DNA from: Streptosporangium sp. NBC_01495
GTDB taxonomy: Bacteria; Actinomycetota; Actinomycetes; Streptosporangiales; Streptosporangiaceae
Direction: 5' to 3'
NCBI RefSeq assembly: GCF_036250735.1
Contig: NZ_CP109430.1
Span: 372,001-436,000, forward strand
Length of the DNA: 64,000 bases
Under the pieces are notes generated by a model that ran no database searches, was not told the DNA's origin, and saw only the letters and a list, made by a program, of their open reading frames with translations. Below are positions 23,126 to 32,385 of the stretch, piece by piece. Every line of letters begins with the position of its first letter. Positions within the stretch are counted from its first letter, which is position 1. The position numbers were made by a program, and so were the translations under genes.

Positions 23126-24438
23126 CACTCGTACTCGCCTGGAACAACGTCCGGACCAATCGGATGGGCTTCGCCGCCTCGTTCGCGGCGGTGCTCTTGG
23201 CCGTGATGCTGGTGGGTGGCAGTGGCCTGGTGGTCGCCGGCGCCGGAACGCGCGACGAGCTGAACGGCGTCATGGGGTTGCTGGTGCTGTCGGCCGCGGT
23301 GTCGGGGTTCGTGTCGGTCTTCGTGATCGCGGGCATCCTGAGCTTGCACGTGCTGCGGCAGCGCAGGACGTGGGCGCTGCTGCGGTCGGTCGGCATGACG
23401 CCGCGGCAGGTGAGCAGGCTCATCACGGCGGAGGCGTTGGTGGTGGCCGTGCTGGCGAGCGCGGCGGGTTGCGTGCTGGCCGTCCCGTACGCCGCGGCGA
23501 TGGCGGGGTTCATGCGGATGACCGGGTTGGCGCCGGCGGGCGTCCCGGTGGAGGTCACGACGGGGCCGTTCATCCTGGCGCTGGTGGTCGGGGTGGCGGT
23601 GACGCTGCTGGCGGCCTGGGCCGCGGCACGCAAGGCGGTAGGCGTGGGACCGCTGGAGGTGCTGCGGGAGAGCGCGGCGCAGCGGCGGCTGCTGCCCTGG
23701 CCCAGGGCAGTCGCCGGAGGGGTGGCACTGGCCGGGGGCATCGTGCTGTTGTTCCTGGTGCCGCAGGTGAAAGCGGCGGCCGCGGTGCCGACCGGGCTGG
23801 GGGCGACGATGGCGCTCTGCGTGGGCGCGTCCGCGCTGGGCCCCGTCGCGCTGCGCGGGATGGGCTGGCTGCTCGGAGCCGTGGCGGCCCGGCTCGACCC
23901 AGGTGCCGGGATGCTGGCCAGGTCCTCGCTGGTCACCCAGCCACGCCGGGCGATGGCGGCCGCGTCCCCGGTGATGCTGACCATCGCGCTCGCCTGCACC
24001 TTCTTGTTCACCGTGGCGACCGGCGACGCGGCGACGGGCGTCACCCGCACCGGGCCGTCGGCGTGGGCGGTCCCGATGCTGGTGGGATCGGCGGTGGCCT
24101 ACACCGTGATCTCGGTGCTCAACGCGACGGCCATGACGATGGCCGAACGGACCGAGGAGATCCGGCTGCTGCGCACCTTGGGGACCAAGCCGCGGCAGCT
24201 CACCAGGATGGTGTGCTGGGAGACGTTGACCGTGACGTGCGCCGGGACGCTGCTTGGAACGGGCATCGCCGCCGCATCGCTCACCGCGCTCGGCAAGGCC
24301 GCAACCGGCCGGCCGTGGTTCGCCTACTCCCTGCCACAGTACGCAGGGCTGGTGCTGGTCTGCGCCGTGAGCGGCCTGGTCGGAGCACTGGTCTCCACAC
24401 GAAAGGCACGACACGGGTCGCTTCGGCCCAACGACTGA
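23122..24438 (+). CDS. FtsX-like ABC transporter permease, 438 aa
   Basis: GTG start inside the ATPase stop. Two FtsX-like units are visible, each ending in the typical helix trio: VLLVMLVGG-type N-terminal helix, LRQRRTWALLRSVGMTPRQV with the conserved R-x-x-G-x-x-x-x-Q coupling helix at about residue 85, and again ERTEEIRLLRTLGTKPRQLT near residue 335. About eight transmembrane helices in all, with short extracytoplasmic loops rather than the large MacB periplasmic domain. Works with the ATPase at 22400. Confidence 0.9.
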   Translation: MTLVLAWNNVRTNRMGFAASFAAVLLAVMLVGGSGLVVAGAGTRDELNGVMGLLVLSAAVSGFVSVFVIAGILSLHVLRQRRTWALLRSVGMTPRQVSRLITAEALVVAVLASAAGCVLAVPYAAAMAGFMRMTGLAPAGVPVEVTTGPFILALVVGVAVTLLAAWAAARKAVGVGPLEVLRESAAQRRLLPWPRAVAGGVALAGGIVLLFLVPQVKAAAAVPTGLGATMALCVGASALGPVALRGMGWLLGAVAARLDPGAGMLARSSLVTQPRRAMAAASPVMLTIALACTFLFTVATGDAATGVTRTGPSAWAVPMLVGSAVAYTVISVLNATAMTMAERTEEIRLLRTLGTKPRQLTRMVCWETLTVTCAGTLLGTGIAAASLTALGKAATGRPWFAYSLPQYAGLVLVCAVSGLVGALVSTRKARHGSLRPND

Positions 24439-24660
24439 CCTTGAAGGCGTGATGTCGTCATGGGGTGAGGGTGTGGATGAGTCCGGTTCTGGCCGGGCAC
24501 CTCATCCGCCGACGCGCCGATCTCCCGGCGCGTCACACCGGCGAACGTGTGCCCGCCCACTCAGTCGCGGTGCACCCTGTTCGGTTGCCGCACCGCGGTC
24601 GCGGCCTGAGTCCGGAGGTCGACGCGCCTGCCCGAGGCATGGACGTACACACGCACGTCG
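24439..24660. other. Intergenic, nothing assigned
   Basis: Between convergent genes. A minus-strand run (HTFAGVTRREIGASADEVPG) has protein-like codon choice but no family I recognise. Confidence 0.4.
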
Positions 24661-25935
24661 TCATCCTTCGCGCCAGGCTCCGTCTCGAGGAAACCACGGC
24701 CCAGGACGGGCTGATCCGCCGGTTTCACCGGACAGCACCTGGTCGACCGCCGCCACGAGCAGTCGCGCTCTGTCGGTGCCGGTGGGCCCCACTCGCATAC
24801 CGCCGGTCTCCCTGGCCCGGTTGTCCCGATCGATGCGACCCACAATCGCGTCCCCGAATTCCTCCGGTGTCCGCAAGCCGCCCAGGACCTCTTTACAGAC
24901 GTCCTCATCGAGAAAGTCGTCCCTGGCGATGATGGGTAGTCCCGCGAGGGCGGCCTCCCACACCGTGATTCCCTGTGTCTCCGTAACGGAGGCGGTGGCG
25001 AAGACATCAACTCGGCGGTAGAGGTCCGACAGCATTCGACGCTCCACGGGGCCCACCACGAGAAGGTTCGCTCCCAAACGCACTCGCGCCGCACGCAGTC
25101 GAAGCCACGTTTTCGGGTCTTCGCATGGGCCCACAAGGATGAGAGTCGCTTGTGGCCGACGCTCTATAACGTGCCTGAACGCCTCAACAAGAAAATCGAT
25201 TCCCTTCTCCCGGCTCAGACGGCCGACATAGACGATGCGGCTTCCCTCCGAAGTGGCTTCGATGGACTCGACCAGCCCCTCCGGCGGTGTCTTTCCCCTC
25301 AGCTCTGATTCTTCGACGCCGGTGGACAGCACGAAAACAGGCCGCTCGGCTTCCAGGCCCTTCAGGTAGGAAGCGGTTCTGGCGGACGGGGCAACCACCA
25401 GGTCGGCGGCATCGGCCACGTACGCGAGGATTTCCCGAATAACACCGGACCTGCCGGCGCCGGCTACCTTCCTCATCAAGTTGCGGCATAACCGAACACC
25501 TCCTCCCCTCAGGACGATGTATGCGGGAAGTATGAACAGCCATGCCAGCCGATATTTATTGAGGTAGGACTCGAAATCCGTATGCCAGGAGAGCGCGACA
25601 GGTAATTCCAGCCGATGCGATGCGCGCAGGGACGCCACCCCGAGAGAGCCGATGGTCTGAACGGAGATGAAATCCGGTCCAAAAACACGAATAATTCGGG
25701 CGATGCTCTCAGCGGAGGCCAGGGAGAGTGGATATCCGTCCAGCGGCGTCCTGAACGACGACACGCACCACCGCTGGGTGCCCATTTCGTCCACCTCGTA
25801 CCCCGGGCGTCGCCCCGGAAAGACCACTCCCACATCATGGCCGGTGGAAATAAGGCCGTGAATCAGAGAGTCGACGGAGACCGCCACCCCGTCCATTCTC
25901 GGCGAAAATGAATCCGTAACGATAAGGACGCGCAT
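24661..25935 (-). CDS. Glycosyltransferase family 4, 424 aa
   Basis: Two-Rossmann GT-B protein: N-terminal VLIVTDSFSPRMDGVAVSVD (the PxxGG-like acceptor loop with DGVA) and SWHTDFESYLNKYRLAWLF; C-terminal donor domain with RIVYVGRLSREKGIDFLVEA, LILVGPCEDP and the E-x7-E nucleotide-sugar motif in ASVTETQGITVWEAALAGLP. This is the MgtA/PimB-like class that transfers sugars from NDP- or GDP-sugars to lipid or cell-wall acceptors. The tail after residue 400 is proline/glycine-rich. Single gene on the minus strand with a more AT-rich upstream region. Confidence 0.9.
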   Translation of the reverse strand: MRVLIVTDSFSPRMDGVAVSVDSLIHGLISTGHDVGVVFPGRRPGYEVDEMGTQRWCVSSFRTPLDGYPLSLASAESIARIIRVFGPDFISVQTIGSLGVASLRASHRLELPVALSWHTDFESYLNKYRLAWLFILPAYIVLRGGGVRLCRNLMRKVAGAGRSGVIREILAYVADAADLVVAPSARTASYLKGLEAERPVFVLSTGVEESELRGKTPPEGLVESIEATSEGSRIVYVGRLSREKGIDFLVEAFRHVIERRPQATLILVGPCEDPKTWLRLRAARVRLGANLLVVGPVERRMLSDLYRRVDVFATASVTETQGITVWEAALAGLPIIARDDFLDEDVCKEVLGGLRTPEEFGDAIVGRIDRDNRARETGGMRVGPTGTDRARLLVAAVDQVLSGETGGSARPGPWFPRDGAWREG

Positions 25936-26171
25936 TTCAGGCTCCAGTTAATACGAAGCATCCGCGTGTCACCCCGTCCAGGACGGTAGTCGTCGAGTCT
26001 ATAATGCGTAAAGACCGGATCGTGTATTTTTCCCATGCGTATTCGAAACTCTTGGGGAACGAACGGCGGTATCGGTTCACGGCGAACGGTCTCGCCGACA
26101 GGCCGCCCGACGAGGGCGCGACGTGTCCACGGACGGTGCCTGAGCGGGGAATCACGCAGGTCCGGCAGGCG
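25936..26171. other. Upstream region of the glycosyltransferase
   Basis: Moderately AT-rich, no gene seen; probably holds the promoter of the glycosyltransferase gene. Confidence 0.4.
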
Positions 26172-26634
26172 TCAGAGTCGAGGCTTCAGGGCGCTCTCCC
26201 GGACCGTGCCGGTCGTCTGCGGAAGCACATGCCCGGGTTGGAGTCCGCGTCCGCGTCGAGCCATGGAACAGGCCGAGGTCCGTCCGGTCGTTCCGGCTGA
26301 TCGATCGCGGTGTGTGGCTCGACGGGGACTTGTGGGGGCGCTGTCAGATCAGGAGCAGGGTCTTCCCCAGGGCGCCGCGCGACTCGATCGCGGCGTGCGC
26401 GTCCGCGGCGCGTTCCAGGGGGAAGGTCTGCCCGATGATCGGCCGGATCCGGCCCGCCACCGCCTCCGACATCACCTGTTCGGCCCACCGCCCCATCCGT
26501 GGTCCGAAACCGAAGAGTTGCTCGATCCCGATCACCTCGATCGCGCGCTGTCGCGCCCGCGTGGGGTCGATCTCCGTGACCTGGCCGCTGGAGGCACCGT
26601 GGACGGAGAAGCGGCCGCCGTCCGCCGTCACCTC
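26172..26634. repeat. Duplicated 0.46-kb segment, copy X
   Basis: Spans the 3' flank and the last 97 codons of the oxidoreductase gene. It is about 90 percent identical to 44335-44784 and its left 60 bases (GCTTCAGGGCGCTCTCCCGG and following) recur a third time at 53666-53722. Confidence 0.8.
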
Positions 26635-27315
26635 GAACGCGGCCCGGCCGATCTCCCCGCCGACCCCGTCGAACACCACGTCGGGACCCGCACCGCCGGT
26701 CGCCTCGCGTACCCGGCTCGTCCAGTCCGGATCGGAGTAGTCGACCGCGACCTCCGCGCCCAGATCGCGGGCCAGCTCCAGTTTCCGTGCGCCGCGTGCG
26801 GCTCCGACGACCCTGGCGCCGGCCGCCTGGGCCAGTTGCACCAGCAGGCTGCCGACACCGCCGCCCGCCGCCTCGACCAGCACCCACTCCCCGGGACGGA
26901 TCCGGGCTCCCTCGACCAGGCCCAGCGCGGTGCTGCCGTCGGTGTGCAGGGCGACGGCTTCGGGCAGTCCCAGCCCTTCCGGCACCGGGATCAGGTCCTC
27001 CACGGCGGCCACGGCACGTTCGGCGAAGCCGCCGCTCTCCCCGGTGCCGGCGATGACGCGCCGTCCGGACCAGTCCGGATCCACGTTCTCCCCGAGCGAG
27101 CTCACCCGGCCGGCCACCGTGGCGCCCGGCACGTACGGCAGCTCGGGCCTGTCGTGCCACTTGTCGACGCCACGCCGGATCTGCGTCTCGACGAATGTGA
27201 TGCCCGCGACGGATACGTCGACCACCACCTGGCCGGGTCCGGCGACCGGCTCCGGCGCCTCGCCCGGAACCAGCACCTCGGGACCTCCGAAACGCGTGAC
27301 CTCTACAACTCGCAT
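26344..27315 (-). CDS. Zinc-independent NADPH:quinone oxidoreductase (MDR superfamily), 323 aa
   Basis: ATG at 27315 behind AGGAGAGC. GroES-like N-terminal half (VEVTRFGGPEVLVPGEAPEP, YVPGATVAGRVSSLG) and Rossmann half with VEAAGGGVGSLLVQLAQAAG (AxxGGVG nucleotide loop) and VDYSDPDW, VVFDGVGGEIG. No catalytic or structural zinc cysteines, so quinone/enone reductase class. Reaction: NADPH-dependent reduction of quinones or alpha,beta-unsaturated carbonyls. Its 3' third has been copied to 44494-44784. Single gene, not obviously part of an operon. Confidence 0.9.
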   Translation of the reverse strand: MRVVEVTRFGGPEVLVPGEAPEPVAGPGQVVVDVSVAGITFVETQIRRGVDKWHDRPELPYVPGATVAGRVSSLGENVDPDWSGRRVIAGTGESGGFAERAVAAVEDLIPVPEGLGLPEAVALHTDGSTALGLVEGARIRPGEWVLVEAAGGGVGSLLVQLAQAAGARVVGAARGARKLELARDLGAEVAVDYSDPDWTSRVREATGGAGPDVVFDGVGGEIGRAAFEVTADGGRFSVHGASSGQVTEIDPTRARQRAIEVIGIEQLFGFGPRMGRWAEQVMSEAVAGRIRPIIGQTFPLERAADAHAAIESRGALGKTLLLI

Positions 27316-27538
27316 GTCAGCTGCTCTCCTGTGGTTGGCTGTCCGGCACCGGCGTAGAGCAGTCTCCAACCTCAACCCCGATCGAGGTCAAACGGCCGGG
27401 AGCCACGTCCGCCTGAACCCGCTCTCGACCTGCCCCAACATCTCCGGGGGCGGAGATGACGCCCGGGAGCCGGAGAAATGGGGATGGCGATCAGCCGAGC
27501 CTGTCGCCCGCGGGGCGGGGATGCCGGCCGACAACCGG

Positions 27539-28132
27539 TCAGGCGGCGGGGTTGTCGAGGATGACGACGGGGGCGTTCTCCACATCCGGCAACTCGCTGT
27601 CCAGGTCCATGCCGGTGGCCGCCTCGATGAAGGCGAACGCCGCACCGCGCTTACCGCGGTAGTCCTCTGGGCCGAGGCCGTTGAGCATGGCGCGGAAGTC
27701 GGCCAGGATGCTCGGATCGCCTTCCTCGAAGACGTGCTCGGTGAAGATGAAGTCGCGCATCCGCGCCCTGATCTCGCCGCCGGCCGCATAGAGGATCGTG
27801 TACCCGCCGTTGAAGTGCCAGGTCACCATCCACACGCGTGACTCCCTGCTGAGCTCGGTCAGGACGCGGTCGGACAGACCGAAGCCATAGGCGAGTTCGA
27901 GGAAGCCCCAGGTTCCTTCTCCCCCGGAGACGAGGAGGACGGGGCGGTCCTCCTCCCCGGCCTCTTCCCGGGGATACTCCATGACGCGCTGCTCGGGGGC
28001 GCGGCCTCCGTTAAGTCGTCGCAGGAGGTCGTCCACCGTGATCTCTTCGTTGAGGGGTTGCACGACGGTCCAGGAGAGTCCGTGCTCCAGCCACTGATGC
28101 CGCTCGAAGAAACTGCGGTAGTAGTCGATCAC
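27539..28132 (-). CDS. DUF6461-like protein, 197 aa
   Basis: GTG at 28132. Contains HGLSWTVVQPLNEEITVDDL, GEGTWGFLELAYGFGLSDRV, SRVWMVTWHFNGGYTILYAA and GRAFxxxx-like FAFIEAATGMDL near the end. The W-G-x-x-E and W-H-F-N blocks resemble the DUF6461 family of actinobacterial stand-alone proteins with unknown function. Cytosolic, no membrane segment. Follows a short gene by a few bases. Confidence 0.6.
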   Translation of the reverse strand: MIDYYRSFFERHQWLEHGLSWTVVQPLNEEITVDDLLRRLNGGRAPEQRVMEYPREEAGEEDRPVLLVSGGEGTWGFLELAYGFGLSDRVLTELSRESRVWMVTWHFNGGYTILYAAGGEIRARMRDFIFTEHVFEEGDPSILADFRAMLNGLGPEDYRGKRGAAFAFIEAATGMDLDSELPDVENAPVVILDNPAA

Positions 28133-28136
28133 ATGA

Positions 28137-28301
28137 TCATTCCACCATGCCGGCCTTCTCCGCGTTGGGGAACACGGACGCGCTCGCGACGAGCCGCCGG
28201 ATGTCACGGCCCGACATCGGGTTGGCGATGACGCCGCCCGTGGCGTCGGCCACCGGCCGGTGGCGGCTCACTCGCCAGCCGTTGGCGTGCTGCTCACCCA
28301 T
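28137..28301 (-). CDS. Short hypothetical protein, 54 aa
   Basis: ATG at 28301 preceded by GGGAGGGCG, an excellent RBS. Product MGEQHANGWRVSRHRPVADA through RRLVASASVFPNAEKAGMVE ends four bases before the next gene's GTG. Tight coupling and RBS support a real gene, although the length suggests it could be a trimmed remnant. No family recognised. Confidence 0.45.
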   Translation of the reverse strand: MGEQHANGWRVSRHRPVADATGGVIANPMSGRDIRRLVASASVFPNAEKAGMVE

Positions 28302-28446
28302 CGCCCTCCCTGCCCGCCGCCGTCGCGCGTGCCGTCTCCGGGATACGCGTTTCCGCGGCCGCTGACAAGGGTCACGATCGTCATCCGACAAGACCCGCCT
28401 GATTCCTCCGGCTTGACGCATGCCGATATGGGCATATGATGTGTCC

Positions 28447-28788
28447 ATGGCACGAGCAGCGACGACGTCGGACGTTTTCAACGCGATCGCCGAGCCTCAG
28501 CGCCGGGAGATCCTGGCGCTGCTGCGGGCGGGTGAGCGGCCGGTGACCGAGTTGGCCCAGGAGCTGGGGATGACCCAGCCGGGGGCGTCCAAACACCTGC
28601 GGGTGCTCCGGGAGGTCGGGCTGGTGCGGGACCGCAAGGCGGGCAAGCAGCGTCTGTACGGCCTTGACGCCCGCGGGCTGCGATCGATCCACGAGTGGAC
28701 CGGCGGGTTCGAGCGGTTCTGGAACGAGAGCTTCGACCGGCTGGACGCGTACGTGCAGGACCTCAAGCAGGCAAGACAGGAGGAGTGA
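28447..28788 (+). CDS. ArsR-family transcriptional regulator, 113 aa
   Basis: Winged-helix ArsR protein without metal-binding Cys: DVFNAIAEPQRREILALLRA, TELAQELGMTQPGASKHLRV, LREVGLVRDRKAGKQRLYGL. The C-terminal helix (IHEWTGGFERFWNESFDRLD) is typical of the non-metal ArsR group that controls downstream AHSA1/SRPBCC genes. Upstream lies the dyad-like CGATATGGGCATATGAT. First gene of a three-gene operon with start-stop spacing of 3 bases or less. Confidence 0.92.
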   Translation: MARAATTSDVFNAIAEPQRREILALLRAGERPVTELAQELGMTQPGASKHLRVLREVGLVRDRKAGKQRLYGLDARGLRSIHEWTGGFERFWNESFDRLDAYVQDLKQARQEE

Positions 28789-28791
28789 CCG

Positions 28792-29298
28792 ATGGAAGTG
28801 ACAAGACGGGACGCGCCGGGGCAGTCAGCGACGGCCGACCGCGAGATCGTGATCTCCCGGGTCATCAGTGCCCCACGGGAGCTGGTGTTCGAGGCGTTCA
28901 CCGAAGTCCGGCACCTGTCGCGATGGTGGGGACCGGAGGGGTTCACCACCACCACGCGGGCGTTCGAGTTCCGCGTCGGCGGGGAATGGGACTTCGTGAT
29001 GCACGGACCGGACGGGACGGACTACCAGGAGTGGATCTCCTGGACCGAGATCGCCCCGCCGGAGCGGATCGCGCTGCTGCACGGTGAGTCTCGCGGCGAC
29101 CCGAACGCCTTCGAGTCGGTCCTCACGTTCGCGCCCGACGGCGCGGCGACCCGGATCGAGATGCGCACGGTGTTCCCCACCAAGGAGCTGCACGACGAGG
29201 CGGTCGAGAAGTACCACGCGATCGAGGGCGGCCGGCAGACCCTGAGCAACCTGGCTGCCTACGTCACCGGGATCGTTCGGAAGGGAGCTGAGGACTGA
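28792..29298 (+). CDS. SRPBCC/AHSA1-domain protein, 168 aa
   Basis: Starts three bases after the ArsR stop. The AHSA1 (Aha1 C-terminal-like) helix-grip fold is evident from VISAPRELVFEAFTEVRHLS, RWWGPEGFTTTTRAFEFRVG, GEWDFVMHGPDG and WTEIAPPERIALLHGE. Such proteins bind hydrophobic ligands; in ArsR-linked operons they are of unknown substrate. The C-terminal helix AVEKYHAIEGGRQTLSNLAA is complete. Confidence 0.9.
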   Translation: MEVTRRDAPGQSATADREIVISRVISAPRELVFEAFTEVRHLSRWWGPEGFTTTTRAFEFRVGGEWDFVMHGPDGTDYQEWISWTEIAPPERIALLHGESRGDPNAFESVLTFAPDGAATRIEMRTVFPTKELHDEAVEKYHAIEGGRQTLSNLAAYVTGIVRKGAED

Positions 29299-29957
29299 TG
29301 GCCGGAAAGGTGTTCTTCAGCGTGTCCATGTCGCTGGACGGCTTCATCGCGCCGGAGTCGCTGGAGGGGTTCATCTCGTCTGAGCGGCAGGACGACCCGC
29401 GGCTCCAGCGCTGGGCGGCGCAGTGGATGGAACTGCAGCAGTGGATATTCCCGCAGCGGTTCTTCCGGGAGAACCTGAAGCTCGGCGAGGGCGGCGAGGA
29501 AGGGCGCGACAACGACATCGCGCGGGAGACGTTCGAGCGCACCGGCGCGAGCGTGATGGGCAAGCGCATGTTCGACGCCGGCGAGCAGGCGTGGCCGGAG
29601 GAGGCGCCGTTCCACACGCCGGTCTTCGTCGTGACGCACGAGAAGCGCGACCCCTGGGAGCGGCCGGGTGGGACCACCTTCCACTTCGTCAACGACGGCA
29701 TCGAGACCGCGCTCGACCAGGCCCGCGAGGCCGCCGGCGACCGAGACGTCCGCGTCGCGGGCGGCGGCGCGACGATCCTGGAGTACGTGAACGCCGGCCT
29801 GATCGACGAGTTCTCGATCGCGCTCTCACCCGTGCTGTTCGGCTCCGGAATCCGCCTGTTCGAGGGCGTGGACGCGGGCCGCGTGGCCCTGGAGCCGGTC
29901 CGCGCGGAGCCGACGCAGCGGGTGACCCACCTGACCTACGCAGTCCGGGAGCGGTAA
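29298..29957 (+). CDS. Dihydrofolate-reductase-fold (RibD C-terminal) protein, 219 aa
   Basis: ATG shares a base with the previous stop (TGATGG). Begins VFFSVSMSLDGFIAPE, the classic start of DHFR-like reductases, with NADPH-binding GKRMFDAGEQAW and GDRDVRVAGGGATILEYVNA, then LIDEFSIALSPVLFGSGIRL. Longer than usual by an inserted charged segment (residues 20-75) that carries SERQDDPRLQRW and NLKLGEGGEEGRDN. Probably a pteridine- or flavin-type NADPH reductase acting in the ArsR operon. Confidence 0.88.
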   Translation: MAGKVFFSVSMSLDGFIAPESLEGFISSERQDDPRLQRWAAQWMELQQWIFPQRFFRENLKLGEGGEEGRDNDIARETFERTGASVMGKRMFDAGEQAWPEEAPFHTPVFVVTHEKRDPWERPGGTTFHFVNDGIETALDQAREAAGDRDVRVAGGGATILEYVNAGLIDEFSIALSPVLFGSGIRLFEGVDAGRVALEPVRAEPTQRVTHLTYAVRER

Positions 29958-29968
29958 CCGTCTCGACC

Positions 29969-30021
29969 TCAGCGTTTCTCCGCCGAGATCAGCAGCGCGG
30001 TGAGATCCTCGACGCTCTGAG
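29969..30021 (-). pseudogene. 3' stub of a minus-strand gene cut by the IS5 element
   Basis: The minus strand reads QSVEDLTALLISAEKR then stop, with natural codon bias, and the frame is broken exactly at 30022 where IS5-derivative sequence begins. Only 16 codons remain, too few to identify the protein. Confidence 0.4.
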
Positions 30022-30458
30022 AGGCTGGCCGAGTCCGCGAACATGATCGGTCGTTGAACCGGATGTGAGGAAGGGCGAGCGGCCACCGTAGACCGTGCCC
30101 GATGGGCTCTGGCAACGCATCGAGCCGTTGCTTCCGACTGCTTCCGACTGCTTCCGACGATCGGACGCCGCTACCGCGACCCCGAGCGCAAGTGGATCGA
30201 CGATCGTCAAGCATTGTGCGGGATCTTGTCCGTGCTCTACACCGCGATCCCGTGGGAGTTCTTGTCCCAGGAACCGGGCTTCGGCTCGGGCGTGCATCGG
30301 TGAGCGGTGGAACAGACGCTCGCCCCGCCGCACTGGTTTCGCCGGTTACGCATCCGCTGGGAGATCCGCGACGACATCCACGAAGCCTTCATGATCCCGG
30401 CCTCCGCCATCATCTGCCGGCGCCGCCTCAACCACTGACCACATTCTGTTAGGAGTTC
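30022..30458 (+). mobile_element. IS5-family deletion derivative, copy 1 (outer end lost)
   Basis: Carries the transposase start VPDGLWQRIEPLLP, then frameshifted but recognisable RYRDPERKWIDDRQALCG, ILSVLYTAIPWEFLSQEPGF, and a transposase C-terminus IRWEIRDDIHEAFMIPASAI joined by an internal deletion. The right terminal repeat CATTCTGTTAGGAGTTC is at 30442-30458. The 420 internal bases (30022-30441) appear identical, in opposite orientation, to 38284-38703; the left terminal repeat present in that copy is missing here. Confidence 0.85.
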
Positions 30459-30575
30459 TAAGACACCCTCCTCCTCTACGACTGGTTTCCTTCTAGAGAT
30501 ATCTCCATCGTTTCTCCTGAATGTGGTGGGAAGCTCTATGGCCGGTCCGGCCGGTCCGGTGGTTTGCTGCTGAGC

Positions 30576-31220
30576 ATGGAGTCGACAACGGTTGAGAAAC
30601 GAGTGGCCGTGCCCGCTCGCGAGGGGCGCGCGGTCACGGTGGCCGCCGGACAGCGGGTGCGCGTGGTCGACCTCGAAGGCGGGCAGGTGGGTGATCTGTT
30701 TGCCTTCGGCGCCGACGACGTGACCGAGCATCTCAGTGCCTCGCACACGCGCAGTCATACGAGCCGCCTGTTCCCGGCGGTCGGCGAGCAGTTCGTCACC
30801 GATCGCCGCCGCCCCATCCTGACCCTGGTCTCCGACACCTCCCCGGGCTGGCACGACATGCTGATCGCCGCCTGCGATCCGATGCGTTACGCCGCGCTCG
30901 GCGTACAGGGGGCTCACGCCTCGTGTGCGGAGAACCTGCGCCGATCCCTTGCCTCGCTGGACCTGGCCGTCGCTTTCACCCCCCAGCCGGTCAACGTGTT
31001 CATGCGAATCCCGGTGCGGGAGTCGGGAGAGCTGCGCTGGCTGCCCGCCACCAGCCGACCGGGCGACGCGATCACCTTCGAGGCGGCCATGGACTGTGTG
31101 GTGGTGGTCTCCGCATGCCCCCAGGACCTGATCGAGATCAACGGGAGCGGCCCGACGTCGCTGGCAGTCAACGTGCTGCCCACCGGGAACACCCCGGCCG
31201 TCACGAAGTTCAAGGAGTAA
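30576..31220 (+). CDS. DUF1989 / urea-carboxylase-associated family protein, 214 aa
   Basis: Recognised by AVTVAAGQRVRVVDLEGGQV, GDLFAFGADDVTEHLS, SHTRSHTSRLFPAVGE and the conserved HASCAENLRRSL with its cysteine. The family includes CgdA/CgdB carboxyguanidine deiminase subunits and is otherwise uncharacterised; metal ligands (Cys, His) are retained. First gene of a tight operon (7-base gap to the next). Within this locus it may hydrolyse or deiminate a small nitrogen-rich substrate. Family assignment is firm, reaction is inferred. Confidence 0.85.
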   Translation: MESTTVEKRVAVPAREGRAVTVAAGQRVRVVDLEGGQVGDLFAFGADDVTEHLSASHTRSHTSRLFPAVGEQFVTDRRRPILTLVSDTSPGWHDMLIAACDPMRYAALGVQGAHASCAENLRRSLASLDLAVAFTPQPVNVFMRIPVRESGELRWLPATSRPGDAITFEAAMDCVVVVSACPQDLIEINGSGPTSLAVNVLPTGNTPAVTKFKE

Positions 31221-31227
31221 GGACATC

Positions 31228-32385
31228 ATGAGCATTTCCACCCCCGGTGTGAGGCACCCGTCGCTGGAGCCGGGACGGATCGGGGATCTGGAGCTGGCCA
31301 ACCGGCTCGCGGTCTCGCCCATGACCAGGGTCTCGGCCACCCCGGACGGCACCCCGACCCACAAGATGGCCGACTACTACGCCGAGCTCGCCCGCGGCGG
31401 GTTCGGGCTGGTGATCACCGAGGGCACCTACACCGACACCGTCTACAGCCAGGGGTATCTCAACCAGCCGGGAATCGTGTCGGAGGCGCACGTGGCGGCC
31501 TGGCGGGAGACCACCGACCGGGTACACGCCGCGGGGTCGCCCATCGTGCTGCAGCTCATGCATGCGGGTGCGCTGTCTCAGGGCAGCCACTACCGGGAGG
31601 ACACCGCAGGCCCGTCCGCCGTGCCACCGCTCGGGGAGAAGATGCCCGAGTACGGCGGTCACGGAAGGTGGGCGACGCCTCGGGAGATGAACCCGGCCGA
31701 TATCGAGGAGGCTGTGCGCGGCTTCGTGGCCTCGGCGGTGAACGCGCGCGAGGCCGGGTTCGACGGGGTCGAGGTGCATGGGGCCAACGGCTATCTGCTG
31801 GACCAGTTCCTCACCGACTACACCAACCGGCGCGACGATTCCTACGGCGGTCCGATCGCCAATCGGGTCCGCCTGGCCGCGGAGGTGGTGGCGGCCATCC
31901 GCGCGGAGGTGGGGTCGTCCTTCTGCGTCGGGATCCGGTTGTCCCAGACCAAGGTCAACGACTTCACTTACCGGTGGCCTGGGAGCGCTCACGATGCGGG
32001 GGTCATCTTCACGGCGCTGGCCGACGCGGGCGTGACCTATCTGCACATCGCCAGCGAGGGCCGGGACTGGATTGAGACCGCGAGGCTGGAGGGCGGTGTC
32101 ACGATCACCGGCCTGGCCCGCCGGGTGAGCGGCCTTCCGGTGATCGCCAACGGCGGTATGCACGAGCCGGCGCAGGCGGCTCAGGTGCTGGCCGACGGGC
32201 ACGCGGATGTCCTGTCGGTCGGCCGGTGGGCGCTGGCCAACCCTGACCTTCCCCGTCGCCTGGCCGAGGGGGCGGCGCTGGAGGACTTCGACCACATGAT
32301 GTTGCAGCCCATGGCGACGCTGGACAACGCGCGCCGGTGGCGGGCGGCAGGGGTTCGGGGCCGGGGTCTGAGTCCGCGAGCATGA
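31228..32385 (+). CDS. Old Yellow Enzyme-family NAD(P)H:flavin oxidoreductase, 385 aa
   Basis: FMN beta/alpha barrel with the family landmarks: LANRLAVSPMTRVSATPDGT, VLQLMHAGALSQGSHY, the active-site and FMN-binding EVHGANGYLLDQFLTDYTN with RRDDSYGG, and C-terminal phosphate-binding VIANGGMHEPAQAAQVLADG, DVLSVGRWALANPD. Full length with no iron-sulfur domain, so an ene-reductase of the N-ethylmaleimide-reductase type rather than a dienoyl-CoA reductase. It reduces activated C=C bonds. ATGA overlap with the following hydrolase gene implies a shared pathway. Confidence 0.92.
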   Translation: MSISTPGVRHPSLEPGRIGDLELANRLAVSPMTRVSATPDGTPTHKMADYYAELARGGFGLVITEGTYTDTVYSQGYLNQPGIVSEAHVAAWRETTDRVHAAGSPIVLQLMHAGALSQGSHYREDTAGPSAVPPLGEKMPEYGGHGRWATPREMNPADIEEAVRGFVASAVNAREAGFDGVEVHGANGYLLDQFLTDYTNRRDDSYGGPIANRVRLAAEVVAAIRAEVGSSFCVGIRLSQTKVNDFTYRWPGSAHDAGVIFTALADAGVTYLHIASEGRDWIETARLEGGVTITGLARRVSGLPVIANGGMHEPAQAAQVLADGHADVLSVGRWALANPDLPRRLAEGAALEDFDHMMLQPMATLDNARRWRAAGVRGRGLSPRA